In this document: positions 32,229 to 42,617 of the stretch, piece by piece | How positions within the stretch are numbered: position 1 is the first letter of the stretch | Layout: every line of letters begins with the position of its first letter | Assembly (NCBI GenBank): GCA_018292915.2 | Contig: JACVVK020000227.1 | Coordinates: forward strand, 62,001 to 126,000 | Origin: Batillaria attramentaria | Lineage: Eukaryota > Mollusca > Gastropoda > Batillariidae | Reading direction: 5' to 3' | Length of the DNA stretch: 64,000 nucleotides | The notes under the pieces: generated by a model | Told to the model about the DNA's origin: nothing | The model's input: only the letters and a program-made list of their open reading frames with translations | The model's database searches: none | Position numbers and translations under genes: made by a program

Positions 32229-33403
32229 GTGGGGAAGGGGGGTGGGGGTCAAAAAGAGTCAAACTAGACTCTGAACTAAGCAGTGTTTTGGACTTAATGC
32301 CCCTGTCTGCCCATAACCTTTGTGCTTCTTCACACGTATAAACATGAACACCAGAATTACAGACGCTTTCACCACTTGATGTGTAAATTAGATAGCGTCT
32401 ACTGATGTCCTTCGTAAATGACAATTACATGACAGCGGAAGTGAGATCAGAAAAGATGGGAGTGAAGGATTATCGGGCCCATCCCCAACTCTGTACCATG
32501 ACCAGGTTTTACTACGCTTACCGTTTGTAATGACCCGAAACAAGCTACCCGAGACCTGAGCCGAGAAAACTAATCACTAAGAAGGAAAACACAAACACGC
32601 TCCGTGACAAGGAAAGTCACGTGGACAGTTCTGAACAACTTTGTGGTCAACGTGCTATTTCGCAGTGTGCACAGAAGCGTTGAGTTCTCTCGCCTTCACC
32701 AGCCCAGTACATTTTCAGCCTCTTATTATTGCCTGCATGAGTTGTCTCCCGTGCCGGAAGAAGCCCCCATTTTTCGTGGCAGAGCACAAGTGAAGTTGGT
32801 ACGGAAAATGCATGAATGCTGCGGTTCTGTGTATGCACGGGGGACAACTCATGCAGGCAATAATGTCTGAAACAGGCAAAAATTTACTGTGCTTGTGAAT
32901 GCCACAAAACTCACCGCTTGTGTGCACACTGTGAAATAGCACGTTGACCACAAAGTGGCGTCAACGTTCATTGGTGCAATTCCTATAACGCTCAGAAGCC
33001 ATGGCGGAAAGGGTACGCACTGATTAAACACCGTGACATTGACAATTCCTACTTCGTATGGAAAAAAGCGTATGAGAACAAGAATGGCAAGTACTCACAA
33101 GAAAAGATGAAACATGAAAACAAGAGCTTACCTGACAGAGTTTACCAGAGACGCTCACTGTCGAGATATACAGCGTTGTTTTTCAGAAATGCAAGTCAGC
33201 GGTGACTGATAGTGGCGTTAACAGCGGCTGTACTCTGTGACTAGATTCTAAAATTACATGTGTATTGCGGCACAGCCAGAACCGGCCTTCCCCGCCATTC
33301 ATTGGCTCTCACTTGACCTGACCCCCAACTGATATGGACATAGCGTTGTAAGACGATACGCTGCACATTTTAAAGTTATTCAAATGCACTGTGCGTGCGT
33401 ACG

Positions 33404-33404
<1 letters not shown>

Positions 33405-33485
<81 letters not shown>

Positions 33486-33540
33486 CTTTGATATTTTTTC
33501 AAGCAGGGTCAACATGACGAGAGAGAGAGAGAGAGAGAGA
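33405..33540. repeat. (GT)n and (GA)n microsatellites
   Basis: GT array 33405-33484 and GA array 33520-33540, corresponding to the pairs at 9247-9413 and 41148-41278. Confidence 0.97.
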
Positions 33541-33679
33541 AGGAACGAGCGAACGCACTTTATTTTCCAACAGAAGTGATTTAACCAAACAAGAATTTTC
33601 AATAACCCGTTGCTATAATACAAAAATAAAAAGACTACACAAGGCAAATGATAAAAAGAAATACAAGAAAAGTAACAAA

Positions 33680-33770
33680 CAAGATGGCCACTGACCAGCC
33701 CAATATGTTGTTTCCATTTAATCACCTGCTGTCGTCACGGTCGTTCTTTTGTAATGCCATGTATTCGGGA

Positions 33771-33830
<60 letters not shown>

Positions 33831-33880
33831 CACTCTGTCTCTCTCTGAATGGAAACAACTGACCGGACTTGTATTCGGGA

Positions 33881-33954
<74 letters not shown>

Positions 33955-34293
33955 CACACTCTCTCTCTCTCTCTCTGAATGGAAACAACTGACCGGACTT
34001 GTCAGACCAATCTTGGTTTTGGAAGAGAGACGTCAAGTTGTTTTCTTTGAAATCTATGACGTTTTCCTCATTGGGATGACGCATAATACATTTGACGTAA
34101 TAACTTTGACTCGGATACAATTCTTGCAATGAAAGCAGCCCCATGAAAATTGAAGTGTTGCTGCTGCGCAGTGTAAAGATCGAATTTATACCGGCTCAAT
34201 GTGTTTAACAGACAAGTCTGCGCGGCGAACGTTTTTTCACTATGTGTTATGTCTGCTGGGCGCGCGCGCACACAGACACACACAGACATACGC

Positions 34294-34342
<49 letters not shown>

Positions 34343-35621
34343 GACTTGCGCGAGCCGCGTTTGTGCATGTGCTCCATTGAGACCTATGTGGTGTTCTCTC
34401 ACTCTACTATGCTATTGAGTGAGAGTCGGTGGGAAAAACAAAGCTCACTACATCAATGAAACTCCCGCTTTCCCCGTCTACAAATAGAGAACTTCCGAAA
34501 AGTGACGACACACCCCCACGTCAATCAAACATGACGTCGGCAAACTGACGCTGATACAGTTTTGCGTCAGTGCGCGTGTGCCTTTTCTGCGATGTTTGTG
34601 AGGCGTGTGGCTTGTGTAAAGGAAATGTGCTTCGAGTACAAATTTTCGAGTCAACTGACGACAACGGCTGCAGTGAATTTTTCTAATTTTTTTGTATATT
34701 TTTTATGGCACCCCAGGCTCATTATCTATGTATAGTAGGAGCGATTTTGAGATCTAAAGTGTGTTCACCAGCACTTTCATCAGGTACGGCTTACGCCCAA
34801 AGTATAAAAGCGACAACCTCCAAAATTCACTCAGTTGAGAGTCCGTATTCATGCTATCTATGTCCCAAAATTGGAGTGGTTTAGGTAAATATTACGCCTT
34901 TAAACGCCAGAAAGCCATTTTTTTAAAGGGCGATAACTCGCAAATCATGTGTGCAATCGTACCTGGATCGGGCCTTCTATTCAACAATCTTGATTCATTT
35001 AGAAACCCCAAATTTGAAATCGATCGGTTCAGTATTTTCGGAGAAATAGGCATCTGAACTGGGTTCACATGCAATGTCAACTCAGGCTCGGTTTACATGA
35101 AAACTATAAGAGCGACCATTTTCTAGTAGTGACTCTGTTCAGAGTCCGTATTCAAGCTATCTACTGCCAAAAAATTGAGTGATTTAAATAAATATTACGC
35201 CTGTACACGAAAGACAACCAACTTGTCTCAAAAGGGCGATAACTCCCAAATCACTTAAGCAATCATCACACGCTTGAATCGTCTAATGTAACATTTTGAT
35301 AAATTTGGATACCCCAAATTTGAAGCCATTCGGTTAAGTATCTTCGAAGAAACGGGCCCGGACACAATTAATTCACACACACACACACACACACACATCC
35401 ATACAGACGGCACTCAGTGAGGAGAAGAAGCGCGTTCGGAACAGCATACATGCCAGCATCGATGACTCAGGTTTTCTTACGTCATTGTCAGAGTTACACT
35501 TGCATAATCGTCTCTGCGGGAGATCGGCAGTGACGTGCGTTTGTACCACAGATGCTTGCCTATGAACGTGGAAATTTTAGCCCGTCCTATTATGTTGTTT
35601 CCATTACTATGGAAACAACAT
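33680..35621. mobile_element. Hairpin-ended non-autonomous element, subfamily c
   Basis: The left end is CAAGATGGCCAC, with ATGTTGTTTCCAT at 33705-33717. The right end is an imperfect palindrome at 35592-35621 (ATGTTGTTTCCAT, 4-nt spacer, complement). The paralogous locus in the F-side spacer (41409-41427) is empty. The interior holds CA arrays (33773-33829, 33882-33952, 35372-35398), a (GCAC)n array (about 34297-34341) and two diverged copies of a roughly 290-bp block containing GGGCGATAACTC (34930 and 35223). No transposase, Rep or helicase frame is present. Confidence 0.6.
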
Positions 35622-35639
35622 AAAAAGGGCAAGTCTATT

Positions 35640-36414
35640 GTATTAATGTAACATTATAAAAAGTAAAATCGAACAGTTTCTTATTTACGAGATGCAGACG
35701 TGTGACTTGGTGTTTCAGTTCCAAGCAGGTGGGAAAACGCGCTTTTCCTGAAAGTGGAACGTGAGCAAATTACGAGAGAGAGAGAGAGAGAGAGTAAAAT
35801 ATTGATAATTAGGGGAAGTGTGAGAATGTGGAAAGCAGTACGTATATGGGGAAGTCAAGGTACTGACAGCAAGTAACGCTCTTATGTTTCCACAGCGTCT
35901 AACTACAAAATACCATGCTGCATCTGACAGTGACGTTGACAAGTTTCTACGAGAGTTATTACATGATATTACGAATACGATATTATATTATGAATTAATG
36001 GCCGTTGCCGCTATGAAACTAAGAGTAAATGACTTGTATAAGAGAAGCCAACATGTGATGTAGTCGTTACAACACTATACTGTAGTTCAAAGTAGCAGAC
36101 ATCGGCTCTGACATGGAATTGTAAGGTGAAGTTTTCTCAACAATTATGTAGGACGCAGTCTAGTGACTGAACTCGGTGCGACATTCTGACCGAATGCATG
36201 AAAAGTGAAGTAAACTGATGATCAAAACTAATCACAGGATATTGATTTTAAATCATATATAATAACAATATGTGACTACATCCGACCTATTTCGTCTTAA
36301 ACCATCGGTCACAAGTTCTTTATTTACATGAGTTTGAGCTTTATGAGCTGTTTAATATGAACAGTTCACCAGTTCCACAAGCCCTCTGAATTTCTTATCC
36401 TTATTACATGTACA

Positions 36415-36463
<49 letters not shown>

Positions 36464-36475
36464 TGAAACTCAGGT
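35640..36475. repeat. Spacer unit 2, 3' side of TRIM E
   Basis: Paralogous to 9500-10683 and 41430-42617. Ends with (GT)n at 36416-36457, 19 nt below the TRIM E stop. A minus-strand AATAAA at 36319-36324, about 150 nt past the stop, could be the poly(A) signal. Confidence 0.75.
35896..36063 (+). CDS. Short conserved frame, possible terminal exon (copy 2)
   Basis: Same 55 codons as 9822-9989, preceded by TTTCCACAG, with one residue difference (L for F in YYEFMAV). Coding status unproven. Confidence 0.25.
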   Translation, partial: RLTTKYHAASDSDVDKFLRELLHDITNTILYYELMAVAAMKLRVNDLYKRSQHVM

Positions 36476-38212
36476 TCAAGAGATGGGTGTACAAGTGAGG
36501 ATGGTACCGCCCCTACAGGCTACCCACAGGCGACCTCTGGTGTCCGTGTTGAGCGCCGTGGGTTGCACCAGCAGCGGACAGCCCGGGGCCAGGTAGCGCG
36601 CGAAGCTCAGGCGCCCGTCCTGCACGTTCACCACGTGGATGGCGTCGTTGAGCTCATCAGCCACCAGCAGGACCACGTGACCGCCCAGCGTGTAGAAACA
36701 CACGTCCGACGGCTGGAAGGGCGCTACAGGCGGGCTGTAGGTGGCGATGGCGTCCGGCTGTCGGCGTCGGTACAGCCGCACTGTGCACTGGAGGTCTGGT
36801 GTCTGCGCTTCCTCCAGCACCACAAACAGCTGCTCGCTGGCGTCAACGTCGAATGCACGATGAGCGGCACACTTCACCATGAATTCTTTTGTTGTTTCAA
36901 CTGTTAATGGCTTTTCAGACACTACCTGAGCAGTACTCACAGTTGCCTGTCCTGTCAGGGCGTTGTTTAAACGAAAGAACCTGGTGAGTTGTGGTTCAGT
37001 TCTCTTTGCATCCGTACGAATGTTTCCCATCCTTTGTGTCGGATGCAATGAGGAACCATTTTTACGCGGGACCCATGTTACTTTGGCACGGACATTCTCT
37101 TTACGAGTATCAACAACTTTGCCGTCAGTATTGAACTTTTCAAACGTTGCGCCTTCACGCATCATGTTTGGTTCATACGACACCCACACTTTACCGTCAG
37201 TCATGGGACACACGTGATAAACGTCAGTGTCCGGATCCTCCCGACATCGGAACTGCTCCATCACTGTCACTTCAGGCGCTGACACCGCCATCTCCATCTT
37301 GGCCGCTTTACCCATGTAGTCGCGCATGCGCTCTAAAGCGGCGTCTAGTGTGGCGCTGAAGCGGAGGACAGGACGGCAGACGGTCGTCATCTGTTTTGTC
37401 GTCAGCTTCTGCACGGCTTCCTCGCTGCCACGTCCGCATCTCATCTCTCTGGCCACAGTCACCAGCTCACAGCCCGCTCCGCTGTCCACAGCCTGCTGCA
37501 CCCGCTGCTGTAGCTTGGTCAATTGCTGCAGGTTTTGCTGCAGACAGTCCAGGTCCGCCTTGTGTGTGCCCGTGATGTCAGTGGTGATGTTGTGTAGCGA
37601 GGCCAGCGCGTCGTCCGTGTACTTGTCGACTGCCGCCTTCAGTGTGGCCTGTCTGTTGCGGATGTTGGCCACCAGGGCGGCGTGTTTGTCCTTCACCGCC
37701 TGCTGTTCTTGTGTAACGAGCTGCGCGTGTTTCTGGACGTCCCCCACACAACTCTGTAGCCGCTTTCTGTCCTTGTCAAGTTGGCTCATGGCGTCCTCGG
37801 CCGCATCACTAAGATCCTGTGTTTCGTGCGCCTTGTGTTTCGTCATGACGCATTTCAGACACACAGGCAGATCACAGTCGACGCAGAACAGGTCAAAGTC
37901 ATCTTTCGGGTGTGCCATACAGATTTTAAACACCCCCTTACGTGCTCGCTCCAAGTCCTGGACACTGATGTAGAAGTTGGTCTGAAAGTCTGACACTCCG
38001 CCAGGGGGCACTGCTGTTTGCTTGCGGCATGACGGACAGGGGAAGTTGTTGTGAGGGTGTTTTGCCGCCAGATCTTTCAGACAGTGTTGACAGAACGTGT
38101 GGTGACAGGGGAGAAGTTTGGGAAACGTGTAGATGTCCAGACACAGGTCACAAGTCAGAGCCTGATTCCTGTCAGTGTCACCTTGAGATCTGACTGATCC
38201 TCCAGTTGCCAT
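36476..38212 (-). CDS. TRIM paralog E (RING-Bbox-coiled coil-NHL-like)
   Basis: 578 residues from the ATG at 38212 (MATGGSVRSQ). RING at about 21-62, with CDLC as the first pair. The B-box has CMAH, CVDC, CLKC and HKAH. The coiled coil is nearly identical to D and G. The linker differs from D in the stretch ending ETTKEFMVKCAAHRAFDVDA. The propeller-like C-terminus ends GGTILTCTPIS. The 5'-UTR acceptor TTTTAG is at 38372-38373. The 5' flank pairs with D; the 3' flank pairs with B and F. No lesion. Likely a cytoplasmic RING E3 ligase, based on the family only. Confidence 0.92.
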   Translation of the reverse strand: MATGGSVRSQGDTDRNQALTCDLCLDIYTFPKLLPCHHTFCQHCLKDLAAKHPHNNFPCPSCRKQTAVPPGGVSDFQTNFYISVQDLERARKGVFKICMAHPKDDFDLFCVDCDLPVCLKCVMTKHKAHETQDLSDAAEDAMSQLDKDRKRLQSCVGDVQKHAQLVTQEQQAVKDKHAALVANIRNRQATLKAAVDKYTDDALASLHNITTDITGTHKADLDCLQQNLQQLTKLQQRVQQAVDSGAGCELVTVAREMRCGRGSEEAVQKLTTKQMTTVCRPVLRFSATLDAALERMRDYMGKAAKMEMAVSAPEVTVMEQFRCREDPDTDVYHVCPMTDGKVWVSYEPNMMREGATFEKFNTDGKVVDTRKENVRAKVTWVPRKNGSSLHPTQRMGNIRTDAKRTEPQLTRFFRLNNALTGQATVSTAQVVSEKPLTVETTKEFMVKCAAHRAFDVDASEQLFVVLEEAQTPDLQCTVRLYRRRQPDAIATYSPPVAPFQPSDVCFYTLGGHVVLLVADELNDAIHVVNVQDGRLSFARYLAPGCPLLVQPTALNTDTRGRLWVACRGGTILTCTPIS

Positions 38213-39720
38213 GTTTACTGTCTTATGTTCTTGGAAGTTGTGTGTTTGCTGTGGTTTACAAAGCAGACGGAAAATGATTGCAGACTGTGACTGTCCACTG
38301 GAACCTTGAGCATCGAATCATTGATGCTGCACTGGTTTTGGCTGTTGGGTTTTACTCTGTCTCAGTCAGACCTAAAACAACAAATTTCATTTAAATTTAC
38401 TACATATTTCGGTTAATTCAGTTCAGTATAGGAAATGTTTATCATGCATTATTATTTCCTCCGCATGCCGTCGCGTGTAGTCGCCGGTCATCAAATGAAT
38501 GTATTCACTTGAAGAAAGGAATCTGGCTGACATTGAAACTGCAAATAATGACCAACAGTTGAAAAAAAAAAATAATGAGAAACACAGCGGACATTCTCCA
38601 AAATACAGTACACATGATAATTCCGGCCACACATAAATCAAAGTCTGCCGGTTTGTCAGCACAAAATACATGCGCCTATCCTTATTAATTTCTATGTATC
38701 TATCAGTACTGCGTCATATTTTTTTTCAAGCCGGTCGCCCGTTTATTTTGTTTATAGGAATAGAATTTCTCAGAAACTAAAACTGACAGGTAAATTGGGT
38801 CAGCAAATACTACATACTGACGTCAGCAACACGCACACGACACAGTGTCATTGTCAAGTGTGCTAGGCTGTCTGTAGATAACATTTATTTATTCAAGGGA
38901 CACAGGGCGCTAGGGTCTAGTAAGGTACATATTTTCGAGTCGGGGCTCTGGTGCCACTCCTATACTAATATCATAATATATGTCTTTCTGAGTCAAGTAG
39001 TCAATATCGGGTTACCTTTGTGCATTATCATTATCATTATTAGTATTGTTATTGTTATTGGTCTGAGTGTGTGTGCGGGGGGGGGGGGGGTCAAAATAGT
39101 CTAACATGACTCGCAAGTTACTCTGTACAGAGCAGTGTTTTGGACTTTATGCCCCTGTCTGCCCATAACCTTTGTGCTTCTTTCATATATGCCGCGCACG
39201 GTGAAGTAAACATACACGTATAAACATGAACACCAGAATTACAGACGCTTTCACCACTTGATGTGTAAATTAGATAGCGTCTACTGATGTCTTTCGTAAA
39301 TGACAATTACATGACAGCGGAAGTGAGTTAAGAAAAGATGGGATTGAAGGATTATCGGGCCCATCCCCAACTCTGTACCCTGACCAGGTTTTACTACGCT
39401 TACCGTTTGTAATGACCCGAAACAAGCTACCCGAGACCTGAGCCGAGAAAACTAATCACTAAGAAGGAAAACACAAACACGCTCAGTGACAAGGAAAGTC
39501 ACGTGGACAGTTCTGAACAACTTTGTGGTCAACGTGCTATTTCGCAGTGTGCACAGAAGCGTTGAGTTCTCTCGCCTTCACCAGCCCAGTACATTTTCAG
39601 CCTCTTTCAGAGATTATTGCCTGCATGAGTTGTCTCCCGTGCCGGAAGAAGCCCCCATTTTTCGTGGCAGAGCACAAGTGAAGTTGGTACGGAAAATGCA
39701 TGCATGTTGCGGTTCTGTGT
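38213..39720. repeat. Segmental duplication, 5' flank of TRIM E
   Basis: Counterpart of 31247-32830. Small indels and a poly-G run at 39078-39089 distinguish it. No gene recognised. Confidence 0.8.
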
Positions 39721-39721
39721 T

Positions 39722-39790
39722 AAATAATAATAATAATAATGAATACAGTTTATATAGCGCCTGTCTGTTTTCTACGAAACACTCTTTGCG

Positions 39791-39825
<35 letters not shown>

Positions 39826-40497
39826 AGTGCCGATGAAACAGTGGTCGGTCTACAGCTCGAAAGCTTGCCTAAAGAGGTAGGTCTTCAAATGGGCCTTAAA
39901 TTGAGTCAGCGTGGGAAGGTCCCTAATGGTGACAGGTAAAGCGTTCCAGACAGTGGGGGCGGCGTAAGAAAATGAACGTTCGCCAGCTGACTTCAGAGTT
40001 GTTCTTGGAACCTTTAACAGTTTTTCTGATGATGAACGGAGAGTACGGGAGGGTTGGTAGGTTGTAAGCATTGCAGACAGGTACAGAGGGAGAGAGCCAT
40101 CGAAATGGCGGTACGCCAGTGTTGCAATCTTGAACTGGATGCGGAAAGGGATTGGAAGCCAGTGCAGCTGTTTCAGAAGGGGAGTGGCATGGTCTCTTCT
40201 GCGTTTTCTAAGAATAAGGCGAGCGGCGTTGTTTTGCACGCGCTGTAGCCTTTGCATTTGCTCAGAGGAGATTCCATACATGACAGAATTACAGTAATCT
40301 AGCCGGGAAGTAATGGTGGCATTGACAAGTGTAGCGGCAGCGGTTTCGGGTAAGTATGAACGGATGGAGGAGATCCGCCTCAACGCCAGAGAGCATGAGC
40401 GACAGACCTGGCTAATGTGGTCCTCCATAGAAAGCGTCTGGTCAAGAGTGACACCGAGGTACTTAACTGAAGGTTTGAACGTTATACTATCATCAGC
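39722..40497 (-). mobile_element. 5'-truncated CR1/L2-like non-LTR retrotransposon
   Basis: Absent from the D-flank counterpart, where the site reads TTCTGTGTATGCACGG near 32825. The minus-strand 3' tail is a (TTA)n repeat, seen as TAATAATAATAA at 39724-39740. A CA array lies at 39796-39823 within the 3' UTR. The 5' end stops in the RT C-terminal region. Confidence 0.85.
39850..40428 (-). pseudogene. RT C-terminal fragment of CR1/L2-like element
   Basis: 192 open codons with the recognisable series SRLDYCNSVMYG, RLQRVQNNAARLI, LHWLPI, RSFSYAAPTVWNALP and FKAHLKTYLF. This is the C-terminal region after the RT thumb in CR1/L2 ORF2. The catalytic core is not included, so it cannot be active. 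Confidence 0.9.
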
Positions 40498-40840
40498 TAT
40501 GTATGCACGGGGGACAACTCATGCAGGCAATAATGTCTGAAACAGGCTAAAATTTACTGTGCTTGTAAATGCCACAAAACTCACCGCTTGTGTGCACACT
40601 GTAAAATAGCACAAAGTGGCGTCAACGTTCATTGGTGCAATTCCTATAACATTCAGAAGCCATGGCTGATTTAAACACCGTGACATTGACAGTTCCTACT
40701 TTGTATGGAAGAAAGCGTATGAGAACAAGAATGGCAAGTACTCACAAGAAAAGATGAAACATGAAAACAACAGCTTACATATGACAGAGTTTACCAGAGA
40801 CGCTCACTGTCGAGATCGAATGCTGTTACCAGAGACGCTG

Positions 40841-40896
40841 TACTTGTTACTGGTAGTGTTAGTGACGGCGGTTGTGGTGGTGGCTGTTGTTTTTCA
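40841..40896 (+). other. Short segment encoding a hydrophobic stretch, inverted copy at 44550-44606
   Basis: The plus strand encodes LYLLLVVLVTAVVVVA followed by VVFQKCKSA within a 65-codon frame (40754-40951). The same 16-residue coding segment occurs on the minus strand at 44550-44606. The equivalent place in the D flank (near 33165) lacks it. It could be a fragment of a signal-anchor or transmembrane exon. Confidence 0.35.
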
Positions 40897-41143
40897 GAAA
40901 TGCAAGTCAGCGGTGACTCATAGTGGCGTTAACAACGGCTGTACTGTGTGACTAGAGTTTCAACAGAGTGTGACTAGAGTGTGACTAGATTCTAAAATTA
41001 CATGTGTATTGCGGCACAGCCAGAACCTTCCCCGCCATTCATTGGCTCTAACTTGACCTGACCCCCACGTGATATGGACGTAGCGTTGTAAGACGATACG
41101 CTGCACATATTAAAGTTATTTAAATACACTGTGCGTGCGTACG

Positions 41144-41225
<82 letters not shown>

Positions 41226-41728
41226 CTTTGATATTTTTTTTCAAGCAGGGTCAACATGACGAGAGAGAGAGAGAGAGAAGGAACGAGTGAACGCACTTTA
41301 TTTTTCAACAGAAGTGATTTAACCAAACAATAATTTTCAATAACCCGTTGCTATAATACAAAAATAAAAAGACTACACAAGGCAAATGATAAAAAGAAAT
41401 ACAAGAAAAGTAACAAAAAAGGGCAAGGCTAAAGTAACAAAGTAACGCTATAAAAAGTCAAATTGAACAGTTTCTCATTTATGAGATGCAGACGTTTGAC
41501 TGGGTGTTTCAGTTTCAAGCAGGTGGGAACACACTCTTTTCCTGAAAGTGGAATGTGAGCAAATTACATAAGAGAGAGAGAGAGAGAGAGAGAAATATTG
41601 ATAATTAGGGGATGCTAGTAGCGTATAGAGTACTACACGAAGTGCGAGCATGTGGAAAGCAGTATATGGGGGGGGGGGGGGGGGAAGTCAAGGTACTGAC
41701 AGCAAGTAACGCTCTTATGTTTCCACAG

Positions 41729-41908
41729 CGTCTAACTACAAAATACCATGCTACATCTGACAGTGACGTTGACAAGAGACAAGTGACGTTTCTACGAGAG
41801 TTATTACATGATAGTACGAATACAATATTATATTATGAATTAATGGCCGTTGCCGCTATGAAACTAAGAGTAAATGACTTGTATAAGAGAAGCCAACATG
41901 TGATGTAG
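41729..41908 (+). CDS. Short conserved frame, possible terminal exon (copy 3)
   Basis: Same frame as at 9822 and 35896, with a 12-nt insertion that adds four codons (RQVT) without shifting frame. Preceded by TTTCCACAG. Coding status unproven. Confidence 0.25.
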   Translation, partial: RLTTKYHATSDSDVDKRQVTFLRELLHDSTNTILYYELMAVAAMKLRVNDLYKRSQHVM

Positions 41909-42259
41909 TCGTTACAACACTATACAGACACTGTAATGTAGTTCAAAGTAACAGAGATCGGCTCTGACATGGAATTGTAAGGTGAAGTTTTCAATTATGT
42001 AGGACGCAGTCTAGTGACCTCGGTGCGACATTCTGACCGAATGCATAAAAGGTGAAGTAAACTGATGATCAAAACTAATCACAGGATATTGATTTTAAAT
42101 CATATATAATAACAATAGGTTACATCCGACCTATTAATTTTCATCTTAAACCATCGGTCACAAGCTATTTACATGAGTTTGAGCCTTATGAACTATTTAA
42201 TATGAACAGTTCACCAATTCCACAAGCCCTCTGAATTTCTTATCCTTATTACATGTACA

Positions 42260-42337
<78 letters not shown>

Positions 42338-42543
42338 CTTCTTTATTTACATGAGTTTGATCTTTATGAGCTATTTAATATGAACAGTTCACCAGTTCCA
42401 CAAGCCCTCTCAATTTTTCATCCTTATTACATGTACAGTTTGTGTCAGCGTCTCAGTAACATCCAAAAATACAAATCAAAACTCGTGGGCTATACAAAAT
42501 ATAATGCTAAATAATATATACATACAATTAAGTACGCGCGCGC

Positions 42544-42605
<62 letters not shown>

Positions 42606-42617
42606 TTAACTCAATTT

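Larger units (their letters stand above)
31247..33679. repeat. Segmental duplication, 5' flank of TRIM D
   Basis: Closely matches 38213-41407 upstream of TRIM E. It includes the 5' leader (31247-31405), an AT-rich block, (GT)n at 32119-32227, the 32600-32900 block with GCACGGGGGACAACTCATGC, and (GT)n plus (GA)n at 33405-33540. No coding gene is recognised. Confidence 0.8.
40498..42617. repeat. Spacer unit 3, between TRIM E and TRIM F
   Basis: Matches 32830-33679 plus 35640-36475 and the 8300-10683 unit. Contains (GT)n at 41148-41224, a poly-G run near 41668-41682, a duplicated roughly 100-bp block (42175-42260 and 42346-42440) as in unit 1, (GT)n at 42261-42335 and at 42546-42604. No convincing gene except the short frames listed. 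Confidence 0.75.
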
